From Idiomarina sp. MD25a (GTDB lineage: Bacteria > Pseudomonadota > Gammaproteobacteria > Enterobacterales > Alteromonadaceae), in the NCBI RefSeq assembly GCF_001870515.1, contig NZ_MDGT01000002.1, forward strand, positions 434,066 to 498,065: a DNA stretch of 64,000 bases, written 5' to 3'. The notes beneath the pieces are model-generated. The model was not told the DNA's origin, did no database searches, and worked only from the letters and a program-made list of their open reading frames with translations. Positions 27,647 through 35,421 of the stretch are shown here, in pieces. A program made the translations under genes and the position numbers. Every line of letters starts with the position of its first letter. Positions within the stretch are counted from its first letter, which is position 1.

Positions 27647-30610
27647 TTAGAAGGTGTAACGTGCACCGACTGCGTAACGTGGACCGTATTGACGTGCGAA
27701 CAGGAACTGCTCTTCGTAGCGTCCGTAACCTTCTTCGGTTTCGTTGTTCAGGTTAATACCTTCAAAGAATACCGTTAGCTTTTCAGTTACGTCATAGTTA
27801 ACACTTAAGTCCCACTGTCCATAAGACTTAGCGAACTGTGGTGGCGCATCTGAAGAGCCCTGTGCCTGACCAACACCAATTAGATAACTATCACGCCACG
27901 CGTATGTAGCGCGGACAGACCAACCATCTTTCTCGTAAAATGCTTGGAAGTTAGCTGAGTCACTCAAGCCTGTAAGCGGTGCTTGTTGCTCCAAGCTGTT
28001 GACGTCAAAACGCACATCGCCATCGACGAATGTTGCGTTGGCAGCTAAACCAAAACCCGACCGACCAAAGAGGTGCTGAGCTGCAATTTCAAAGCCGTCT
28101 ACGCTCTTACTATCGGTGTTGCTTGGGCGGCTAATGCTCCAAACAATTAAAGGGTCATCTGCATTTGGTTCAATAGCACCATCCGCATTACCGTAACCGT
28201 TGGCTATCATTTGCTCAAAGATTGCCGTACTGGTGGCTTGCTCACCGCGCGCTTCAACATCAGCGACAGCTTGCTGATAGCGAGGTCCCTCAAAGATGTC
28301 ACGCAAACCTTCTACGGTCGTTTCGGTGATGGTTGTTTGAACAAAGTTATCAACATCTTTTTTAAAGTAACCAACCGATGCATAGCTACCTTCGCCATAA
28401 TAATATTCAATGGCTAAGTCGAGGTTGGTTGACTCAAATGGCAACAGGTTAGGGTTACCTGAGCTACCTGTGCGTGCGCCAGGTTTCGGACTCGCTGATA
28501 AGCTACGACCGCCTGCCAATGCGCCTAACGGAGCACGAGAGATGGTTTTACCCGTCGAGAAGCGACCAATCAGTTGATCGGTGAAGTTAACCTTTAAGTC
28601 GAGCATCGGCAAGAACACATCGTGTTCGCCGGTTTGCGTTAAGAAGGTTGCATCACCTTGCTCGTATTGCATGATCCACTCTGACGCGCTCACCCAATTG
28701 ACTTGCTGCTCAACTCGTTGACGTACCGTACTAGTAACGTCAGTGGTCTCGTAGCGAACACCAACATTGAGCTCAGTTAAGAACGAACCTATCATGAATT
28801 CCCACTCTGATTGTAGGAAGATAGCGTCGGTTTGTTCGCGCACGTAACTTTGGCTATCGATACCATCATAATACGCATCAGCGACGAATTCATCGGCACC
28901 CATAAGATCTTCGGTTAGATAAGCGACATGGCGCGCCAGGGCTTCGTTATAATCGTAGGTGTAATAGTAGTTCTGTGCTAAATCAGAACCACCGCCTTCA
29001 AATTCGTCTAAAAAGCCACTGGTATCATGGTACTCGAACATGCCGTCAGGGAATATTTCGGCGAAGCTCGGGCTGAAGCCGGGTCCACCGCGTAAACCAC
29101 TCCATGCTTCGTAACCACCCATATCTTGGTCGGTACGTGAAATACCCGCTTTCACAGAAACCAGAGGGATATCCAGCACAGAGTTATACCAAGTACCTTC
29201 AACCTGATACTGTTTTACGTTTGACTCACCTGGGGAGTGAATGAATTGACCAAAGTTAGAGCCAATTTCGTTTGGCGCTAGTACCGAAGTCCCATTGTTC
29301 CAAAGTACGCTTGCTTGAGGGATTTCTCCGTTACGATAGTCGTAGATTTTGGTTTGTAACTGGTCAGAACCCATAATGATTTGACCATTTGAACCGAGAC
29401 CCGGGTCCGCACCGTTGTCGATGCTGTTACTTGAGTCATGTGCATCGACCCAAAGTCGAAAGTCGGGTGTGATGTCCCATGTTAGATTTAAACCGACGGA
29501 GTCCGCTTCTATTTCAGTGGTATCCCAGTTTGCGGTAAATGACGCGTCATTACCCGCGATATCGGCATAAACAGCTGTACCGTTCTCATCTAAGATATAC
29601 GAATTGATGTTGCCACCAAATTCGTTCCAAATACCCCAGCCAAACCCGACACGACCCGAGGTTCGGCGCGAACCCGTGTAATCAGCGGTGAGCACCATGG
29701 TGTCAGTGGGCGCAAATTGAAATGTTACTTGGCCATTGGTGCGTTCGTTTTGAACGTCGGTGAAGCCGTAGTTCATATCTTTTGGGAAAAAGTGGTTGCC
29801 AATACGCTCACCATCTTCACCCATCGGACGGGGGTCAACATAGTCCCCCTCGTCAAGGTCCGGTAGGCCTACATTGGCCTGCCAACCTTGAATATTGGCA
29901 TACTGTTGGCGAAAATCGCGGCGTTGTTGAGATACCGAGACTGACACACCAAACATATCGTCGGCAAACGTATTACTGTATACCGCAGCCAGTTCTGGCG
30001 TCACGCTATCGCCTTTTTCGACTGAACTATCGTGCAGTGCTTTACCCATCACCACGAATTTCTGCCCGGAGTGTTGGAACGGACGAGTGGTAACAATATT
30101 TACTGTTGCACCTAAACCGCCACTCGGCGTGTCTGCTCGAGCTGTCTTATACACCTCTAGAGCTGTTACACCCTCAGAGGAAAGCGCCTCTAAACTATAT
30201 GAGCGAGTAAAACCTGTGCCTGGCATTTGGCGGTTATTTAACGTAATTAAGTTAAATTCTGGACCAAAACCACGTACCGTGATTTGGCTACCCTCGCCAT
30301 CATTGCGGCTCACCGATACACCGGTGATGCGCTGTAGTGATTCTGCCAAGTTGGTATCAGGGAATTTACCCATTTCTTCCGCTGAAATTGCATCGACAAC
30401 GCCACTCGACTGACGTTTAAAGTCAGTTGAGCGCGCTAAACTACCGCGAATACCACTGACATTAATGACTTCAATGGACTCTTCTTTGGCTTTTTCTTCG
30501 TTATCTTGTCCTTGATCTTGCGCGTACACAGGAAACGCCAGACCCGCGGTCAGTACGAGTGACACTGCCGTCGCAACAGGACTTATGCTAAACGTCATTG
30601 GTTTTTTCAT
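27647..30610 (-). CDS. TonB-dependent receptor, probable laminarin-oligosaccharide porin
   Basis: A 987-residue outer-membrane receptor. A signal peptide (cut near FPVYAQ) is followed by a plug domain with VDAISAEEMGKFPDTNLAESLQRITGV, the pattern typical of carbohydrate-specific TonB receptors in gammaproteobacteria, then a 22-stranded barrel ending in RYTF. It would import gluco-oligosaccharides released by the GH16 enzyme at the cell surface. Two ATGs are possible; 30610 gives a normal MKKP-type signal peptide, while 30622 adds four residues. It follows the GH16 gene in the same operon by 18-30 bases. No SusD-like partner is present, as expected outside Bacteroidota. Confidence 0.92.
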   Translation of the reverse strand: MKKPMTFSISPVATAVSLVLTAGLAFPVYAQDQGQDNEEKAKEESIEVINVSGIRGSLARSTDFKRQSSGVVDAISAEEMGKFPDTNLAESLQRITGVSVSRNDGEGSQITVRGFGPEFNLITLNNRQMPGTGFTRSYSLEALSSEGVTALEVYKTARADTPSGGLGATVNIVTTRPFQHSGQKFVVMGKALHDSSVEKGDSVTPELAAVYSNTFADDMFGVSVSVSQQRRDFRQQYANIQGWQANVGLPDLDEGDYVDPRPMGEDGERIGNHFFPKDMNYGFTDVQNERTNGQVTFQFAPTDTMVLTADYTGSRRTSGRVGFGWGIWNEFGGNINSYILDENGTAVYADIAGNDASFTANWDTTEIEADSVGLNLTWDITPDFRLWVDAHDSSNSIDNGADPGLGSNGQIIMGSDQLQTKIYDYRNGEIPQASVLWNNGTSVLAPNEIGSNFGQFIHSPGESNVKQYQVEGTWYNSVLDIPLVSVKAGISRTDQDMGGYEAWSGLRGGPGFSPSFAEIFPDGMFEYHDTSGFLDEFEGGGSDLAQNYYYTYDYNEALARHVAYLTEDLMGADEFVADAYYDGIDSQSYVREQTDAIFLQSEWEFMIGSFLTELNVGVRYETTDVTSTVRQRVEQQVNWVSASEWIMQYEQGDATFLTQTGEHDVFLPMLDLKVNFTDQLIGRFSTGKTISRAPLGALAGGRSLSASPKPGARTGSSGNPNLLPFESTNLDLAIEYYYGEGSYASVGYFKKDVDNFVQTTITETTVEGLRDIFEGPRYQQAVADVEARGEQATSTAIFEQMIANGYGNADGAIEPNADDPLIVWSISRPSNTDSKSVDGFEIAAQHLFGRSGFGLAANATFVDGDVRFDVNSLEQQAPLTGLSDSANFQAFYEKDGWSVRATYAWRDSYLIGVGQAQGSSDAPPQFAKSYGQWDLSVNYDVTEKLTVFFEGINLNNETEEGYGRYEEQFLFARQYGPRYAVGARYTF

Positions 30611-30640
30611 TGTTCTATCCATTTCTGTTTGTCGTACCGC

Positions 30641-33274
30641 TTAGAAGTTATCGATGACTAAGTTATCGACTTGATACTCAGCACCGAGCGACTGACCCCA
30701 GGTCGGGAAAATCATAATGGTTTTGATATCGCTGATGTCTAAACCTGCATCAAACAGTGATTGTAGGGTGAAGTTATATGTTGCCCATTCGCCTGCAACT
30801 GGCTCCTCGCCATAGTTACCGCTGGCCAGAGGCACTTCCACAAATATACTGCTATCGCTCGATTCAACTTTAAATAACCACTGTGCGTCAGCGCCTTCCG
30901 GCTGACTCAAAACTCGCATATCAAAACTGATTGCACCGTTAGCTAACATCGCTGAAGCGTCAAATGAGACCTCGTCCTTAGCTTGGAAGCCAAGTACTGT
31001 CTCAGGGTTGCCTTGAATGACAAACTCAGTGACTTGTCCATGATCATCGCCACTATCGACGACTCCGGGTGTTGAACCCGCACAGCAATCAAACAGATTC
31101 CAGTCTTCATTCAACGACTCTTCGAATATCGCCAAGCCTTCTTGCCCAGCACTAGGATTATAAATGCGTGCCTCATCCACACGGTAGACGGCGCCTTCAC
31201 CTGTACCCCAAGCAGGGTACATCATGACAACGTCGATTGCAGAGAGGTCAAAGTCTTGATTGGCGATTTCCTGCAAACTAAAGGTATAGGTTTGCCATTC
31301 ACCCACGACCGGCTCTGCACCGCCGCTGCCCGCAGTGAGATCAAGTTCAAGCGCTGACTCAGCGTTGTTGGATTCAATTTTGAATTTCCAAACAGCGTCA
31401 GGATTAGACGGTGACTCGACGACCTTTAAATCGAACTGAACCACGCCTTCGACCATTAGAGCGCTCGCATCAAACTTGATGCCTGAGTCTTCGGGTGGCT
31501 TAAAGCCCAATACTGCGGGTTCAGCGCCGACAGAAAATTCCGCGACATTGCCACGCTCTTCATCAGTGACAACAACGGGCGTTGTGCCGCCACAACAGTC
31601 CCACATGGGCCAGTCAGGGTTTTCGCTGTCACCGAATAAAACCAATTCAGGCGACGCTGCTTCAGGCGATACGATCTCAGCGTTAGTAACGAGATATTCC
31701 GCACCATTACCCATATCCCATGTCGGGAAGATCATTAACACATCAATTGCGGTAGGCTCTAAGCCTGCGTCAACCAGCGTTTGGATTGGAAAGGTATAGG
31801 TTTGCCATTCGCCCACGGTGGGCGCAACCCCTTCTTCACTTGCTGTTAATGGGACTTGTCCCGCTGTTTGGGCGTCGTTACTTTCAACTTTAAATAGCCA
31901 TTCTGCACTGCCATTGCTCGGCGGGGTAACCACTTTTAAGTCAAACGTAAAGTAACCCGACTCAATAATCTGCGTTGCGTCGTAAGGTTGTGGAGAAACG
32001 GTTTCGTCTTCAATGAATGCTTCGCGACTTACAAAGCCATTTACAGTCGGTGTTTCGTTGACCACAAACTTGTACACATCACCTTTATCGGCATCACTAA
32101 CCAACTCGGGTGTTGAGCCTCCACAACAATCCCACGCAGGCCATGCTGGATTAGGCGTGCCGTCAAAAATGGTCAGTGTGTCAGGGATAGTTGTACTCGG
32201 AGGGACTGGAATAGGGGCCTTGCCCGTGACTAACGTTTCTTCGTCTTTGTAACCTGCACGGACGGTTTCACAACCTTTACCCGTATCCGGGTTTTGTGAG
32301 CATTGGAAAACGCGAACATAGTCGACTTCCAACGTCTGACCTTCTGCGAAAGCGCTTTCATCAATACCCAAGTTATTAACGTTTTCAGGCCAATCACCGC
32401 CAACTGCCAGGTTCATGATGAGGTAGAAGCGCTGGTCGAAAGGTTCAGGACCGTAGGCAACTTCAAGCTCACCGGTACTTTGGTTGTAAAACTCGGTATA
32501 CCAACCTTGGTGGTTTAGACCAATGGCTTCGCCTTTGCTGTTATAGCGAACGGTTGATTCCATTTGGGTTGCATACAGGTAGTCGTCTACGTACCAACGA
32601 ATTTCACCCTGTTGCCATTCGATAGCATAAGTGTGGAATTCGTCCGCAGGATTACCCTCTACAGCGTAGGACTTACCAGATGAATCGTTATCAGGCCATT
32701 CGCTACCGTAGTGAAGGGTACCATGGACATTGTTCTCAACGTTACCTTCTTCGTCGGTCGTTTTGAGGTTAACGGCTTCGACAATATCAATTTCGCCAGA
32801 TTTCGGCCAAGTACCATAGACTGAATCCGTCGGCATCATCCAGACCGCCGGCCAACTGCCTTGACCAGAAGGCATTTTCGCGCGCACTTCGATACGGCCG
32901 TACTTAAAGTCACCTTTCATTTTGCTGTTCAAGCGTGCTGACGTGTAGGGCTTTTCAGCACCTTCTTCAGCAGGTAAAGCAACAATTTTTAAAGTGTCAT
33001 CGGAGACGTACGCGTTGTCAGGACTGTCGGTGTAGCACTGTTGCTCGTTGTTGCCGCCACCTTGGCAGTTGACTTCAAAGTTCCATTTACGTTCGTCAAT
33101 ACTGTCACCGCTGAACTCGTCACTCCATACAAGTTCCCAGTCCTCAACGGGAGCAGTGGTATCAATTTGGGTGTAATTAGTGTTGGTTTCGACACTGTCA
33201 CCACCACACCCTACGAGGCCGAGCGCTACGAGCGCTGCGGCAATAGGGCGTATTTTTGTTGTTATCGGGTTCAT
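30641..33274 (-). CDS. GH16 laminarinase lipoprotein with three C-terminal repeat modules
   Basis: An 877-residue secreted endo-beta-1,3-glucanase candidate. The lipobox LVGC (Cys about 23) anchors it to the membrane. The GH16 domain (about residues 45-325) holds the catalytic EIDIVE motif, with nucleophile Glu161, Asp163 and acid/base Glu166, and the WPAVWMMP and YGRIEVRAKMPSG signatures. The remaining ~510 residues are three copies of a ~170-residue beta-rich module, each with a D-C-C-(G/A)-G motif and probably glycan-binding. It is the first gene of the GH16-TonB receptor operon and has the LacI-type operator about 50 bases upstream. AGGA 8 bases before ATG 33274 sets the start. Confidence 0.93.
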   Translation of the reverse strand: MNPITTKIRPIAAALVALGLVGCGGDSVETNTNYTQIDTTAPVEDWELVWSDEFSGDSIDERKWNFEVNCQGGGNNEQQCYTDSPDNAYVSDDTLKIVALPAEEGAEKPYTSARLNSKMKGDFKYGRIEVRAKMPSGQGSWPAVWMMPTDSVYGTWPKSGEIDIVEAVNLKTTDEEGNVENNVHGTLHYGSEWPDNDSSGKSYAVEGNPADEFHTYAIEWQQGEIRWYVDDYLYATQMESTVRYNSKGEAIGLNHQGWYTEFYNQSTGELEVAYGPEPFDQRFYLIMNLAVGGDWPENVNNLGIDESAFAEGQTLEVDYVRVFQCSQNPDTGKGCETVRAGYKDEETLVTGKAPIPVPPSTTIPDTLTIFDGTPNPAWPAWDCCGGSTPELVSDADKGDVYKFVVNETPTVNGFVSREAFIEDETVSPQPYDATQIIESGYFTFDLKVVTPPSNGSAEWLFKVESNDAQTAGQVPLTASEEGVAPTVGEWQTYTFPIQTLVDAGLEPTAIDVLMIFPTWDMGNGAEYLVTNAEIVSPEAASPELVLFGDSENPDWPMWDCCGGTTPVVVTDEERGNVAEFSVGAEPAVLGFKPPEDSGIKFDASALMVEGVVQFDLKVVESPSNPDAVWKFKIESNNAESALELDLTAGSGGAEPVVGEWQTYTFSLQEIANQDFDLSAIDVVMMYPAWGTGEGAVYRVDEARIYNPSAGQEGLAIFEESLNEDWNLFDCCAGSTPGVVDSGDDHGQVTEFVIQGNPETVLGFQAKDEVSFDASAMLANGAISFDMRVLSQPEGADAQWLFKVESSDSSIFVEVPLASGNYGEEPVAGEWATYNFTLQSLFDAGLDISDIKTIMIFPTWGQSLGAEYQVDNLVIDNF
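30644..32179 (-). repeat. Three tandem vicinal-cysteine modules in the GH16 protein
   Basis: The repeats begin near residues 366, 543 and 713, with the paired cysteines at 383/384, 560/561 and 730/731, a period of 170-177 residues. Each starts with (I/L)F-x-x-x-x-N-x-x-W, then D-C-C-(G/A)-G-(S/T)-T-P. Each later has F-D-(L/M)-(K/R)-V and a V-G-E-W-x-(T/A)-Y-(T/N)-F segment, and ends with an (I/V)-M-(I/M)-(F/Y)-P-(T/A)-W strand. They look like beta-sandwich carbohydrate-binding modules, but the family is not one I can name. Confidence 0.8.
32347..32360. promoter_or_regulatory. Operator-like palindrome inside the GH16 gene
   Basis: CGAAAGCGCTTTCA differs from the promoter operator TGTAAGCGCTTTCA at two positions and contains a perfect 12-bp palindrome. 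It is about 975 bases inside the transcript, a distance that would allow looping as with lac O2. It may equally be chance coding sequence. Confidence 0.35.
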
Positions 33275-33321
33275 AATTGAATTCCTGATTCATCGTTCTT
33301 GTTGTACGGCTGCGTTGAAAA

Positions 33322-33335
33322 TGTAAGCGCTTTCA
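33322..33335. promoter_or_regulatory. LacI-type operator upstream of the GH16-TonB receptor operon
   Basis: TGTAAGCGCTTTCA is the exact reverse complement of the operator at 23671-23684. It lies 48 bases before the GH16 start codon, in the 87-base gap between gap and the GH16 gene, where it would overlap or follow the promoter and allow repression. Confidence 0.8.
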
Positions 33336-33361
33336 CAAACTAGAACAAAAAATTAACAACG

Positions 33362-34420
33362 TCAATGTGTGGTATTAACTTCTTGTGTAGAATTTGTGAC
33401 AACCTTTTTGGACGCCGCACCCATCAAGGCTATTGTATTATCAAGCATACGATTACTAAAGCCCCATTCATTGTCGTACCACGCCATGACTTTAACTAAA
33501 CGTCCATTAACGCGAGTTTGACGTGCATCAAAAATACTCGAATGATCATTATGGTTGTAATCAGAGGACACCAAGGGTAACTCGTTGATCGCCAATACTT
33601 GGTTCAGCGGAGCTTGGCTAGCAGCCTCCTTTATGATGGCGTTTACTTCTTTGACGGTTGTGTCACGTGCAGCGATAAAATTTAGATCGACCAGAGAAAC
33701 ATTGGGAGTAGGGACACGCACAGCCAAACCATCAAACCGACCTTGTAATGCTGGGATGACGAGTCCGACAGCCGCAGCAGCGCCTGTTTTTGATGGAATC
33801 ATGTTTTGTGCAGCCGCTCGGGCACGTTGTAAGTCACTGTGATAGGAGTCAGTTAAGCGCTGATCGTTAGTGTATGCATGCACGGTGGTCATCAAACCGG
33901 ACTCAATACCCAGTGATTCGTGCAATACTTTCGCCACCGGTGCCAAACAGTTAGTTGTGCATGAGGCGTTCGAAATAATATCCATGTCTGCTGTTAGTAT
34001 TTCATCATTAACACCGAACACGACGGTCGCATCAACGTTTTTGCCTGGTGCAGAGATAATTACTTTTTTTGCGCCTGCATCAATGTGTGCTTTGGCTTTA
34101 TCGCGTTCCGTGAATAAGCCTGTACATTCGAGTACAACATCAATGTTTAGCGCCTGCCAGGGTAGCTGGCTTGGGTCACGCTCAGCGTAAACACTTACAG
34201 TGTGGTTATCTATCGACAAGCTATCGGTGCCAGCTTCGACTTGCGCAGCAAATCGACCGTGCACCGTGTCAAATTGAAGCAGATGTGCAAGTACATCGGG
34301 TGAGCCAAGGTCATTAATCGCGACGAGCTCGATATGGTCAGTCAGACCTCGTTCATAAAGAGCGCGTACAATGTTTTTTCCGATTCGTCCAAAACCATTA
34401 ATTGCTATACGAATGGGCAT
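33362..34420 (-). CDS. gap: Type I glyceraldehyde-3-phosphate dehydrogenase
   Basis: A 352-residue NAD-dependent GAPDH that converts glyceraldehyde-3-phosphate to 1,3-bisphosphoglycerate. The Rossmann motif [10 protein letters not shown], the active-site [12 protein letters not shown] with catalytic Cys, and the C-terminal [12 protein letters not shown] are intact. The last ~15 residues form a hydrophilic tail beyond the usual end, making it slightly long. AGGAG lies 5 bases before ATG 34420. The gene follows hexR by 15 bases in one operon, so the lower-glycolysis step is controlled with the Entner-Doudoroff genes by HexR. Confidence 0.96.
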   Translation of the reverse strand: MPIRIAINGFGRIGKNIVRALYERGLTDHIELVAINDLGSPDVLAHLLQFDTVHGRFAAQVEAGTDSLSIDNHTVSVYAERDPSQLPWQALNIDVVLECTGLFTERDKAKAHIDAGAKKVIISAPGKNVDATVVFGVNDEILTADMDIISNASCTTNCLAPVAKVLHESLGIESGLMTTVHAYTNDQRLTDSYHSDLQRARAAAQNMIPSKTGAAAAVGLVIPALQGRFDGLAVRVPTPNVSLVDLNFIAARDTTVKEVNAIIKEAASQAPLNQVLAINELPLVSSDYNHNDHSSIFDARQTRVNGRLVKVMAWYDNEWGFSNRMLDNTIALMGAASKKVVTNSTQEVNTTH

Positions 34421-34435
34421 AACTACTCCTAACTA

Positions 34436-35293
34436 TTATTTTGTTGTGGTTTGTTTGCTGTAACGGGAGCCCTTGAGACCCTCTTTTACACGCGCGAGCT
34501 TTTCTCTAAATTTTGGTCCTCGTTGCAATGTGTAACCGGCAATAATTGCGTCGATCAGTACTAGCTGAGCAATACGAGAGGCCATTGGCATATATTGGTC
34601 GGTATCTTCGGGCACGTTTGTCGAGACGGTAAATTGACAGTTTTCGGATAGCGGGCTATTCGGTGCCGTTATACCAATGACCGTTGCCTTATTGTCGTGT
34701 GCAATGGCTGCTATTTCGCAGAGCGCCTTGGTGCGACCTGTATGACTAATGCAAACAAGGACGTCATTTGGCTCACTATTAATAGCCCACATACGTTGGA
34801 CCAGCGGGTCATCTGAAAACACCGATGGTGTATCAAATCGGGCAAATTTATTCTGTGCGTCGTGGGCCACAGAGGCGGACGCACCGAAACCAAAAAATGC
34901 GATTTTTCGAGCACTCACCATGGCTTCAACGGTGGCAGCAATAGGGCGGCTATCTAGCGACTGGCGGGCAATACTCAACGCATTTAATGTCGAGTCAAAA
35001 ATCTTTTGTGTGATTTGATCAACATTATCGTTTTCTTCGATATCTCGGTTCACGAATGGCGTACCCTGTGCGAGGCTTTGTGCTAGCTGCAACTTAAAGT
35101 CAGGATAGCCCTTACAGCCCAAGCGACGACAAAACCGATTGACGGTCGGTTCACTGACCTCCGCCAGAGCCGCCAAACTGGCAATGCTTCGGTGAATGGC
35201 CTGCTCGGGCTCATGCAAAATCAATGCAGCTACTTTACGTTCAGATTTACTGAATTGACTCTGCTCTGACGAGATACGGTTAATCAAATCCAT
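34436..35293 (-). CDS. hexR: HexR-type MurR/RpiR family regulator
   Basis: A 285-residue regulator with an N-terminal RpiR helix-turn-helix (about 1-77, ending NRFCRRLGCKGYPDFK) and a C-terminal SIS sugar-phosphate isomerase-like domain (about 120-250, with FGFGASASVAHDAQNKF and ISHTGRT). HexR represses Entner-Doudoroff genes and is released by 2-keto-3-deoxy-6-phosphogluconate, the intermediate made by Edd and used by Eda. The divergent position opposite zwf-pgl-edd-glk-eda and two HexR-like boxes in the shared region support the assignment. It heads the hexR-gap operon and is probably autoregulated. Confidence 0.94.
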   Translation of the reverse strand: MDLINRISSEQSQFSKSERKVAALILHEPEQAIHRSIASLAALAEVSEPTVNRFCRRLGCKGYPDFKLQLAQSLAQGTPFVNRDIEENDNVDQITQKIFDSTLNALSIARQSLDSRPIAATVEAMVSARKIAFFGFGASASVAHDAQNKFARFDTPSVFSDDPLVQRMWAINSEPNDVLVCISHTGRTKALCEIAAIAHDNKATVIGITAPNSPLSENCQFTVSTNVPEDTDQYMPMASRIAQLVLIDAIIAGYTLQRGPKFREKLARVKEGLKGSRYSKQTTTK

Positions 35294-35311
35294 ATGTTTT
35301 ACGACTCATTA

Positions 35312-35326
35312 TGTAATTTAGTTACG
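35312..35326. promoter_or_regulatory. HexR-type box 1
   Basis: TGTAATTTAGTTACG is a partial palindrome close to the described gammaproteobacterial HexR consensus TGTAATTAAATTACA. It lies 19 bases before the hexR start, so it could mediate autorepression of hexR-gap. Confidence 0.75.
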
Positions 35327-35341
35327 AAAATATTTGTTATA

Positions 35342-35389
35342 TTGACAAACTTGTCGCCTTTACACTAGTCTAAATGTAGTAAAGTTACA
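35342..35389 (+). promoter_or_regulatory. zwf promoter with HexR-type box 2
   Basis: A perfect -35 TTGACA (35342-35347) is followed after 18 bases by a weak -10 TAGTCT (35366-35371). TGTAGTAAAGTTACA (35375-35389), a HexR-like palindrome, begins 4 bases after the -10, where it would cover the start site and block RNA polymerase. Confidence 0.7.
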
Positions 35390-35421
35390 AAAACAAGCAA
35401 CTAAAATTAATCGAGGCATGC

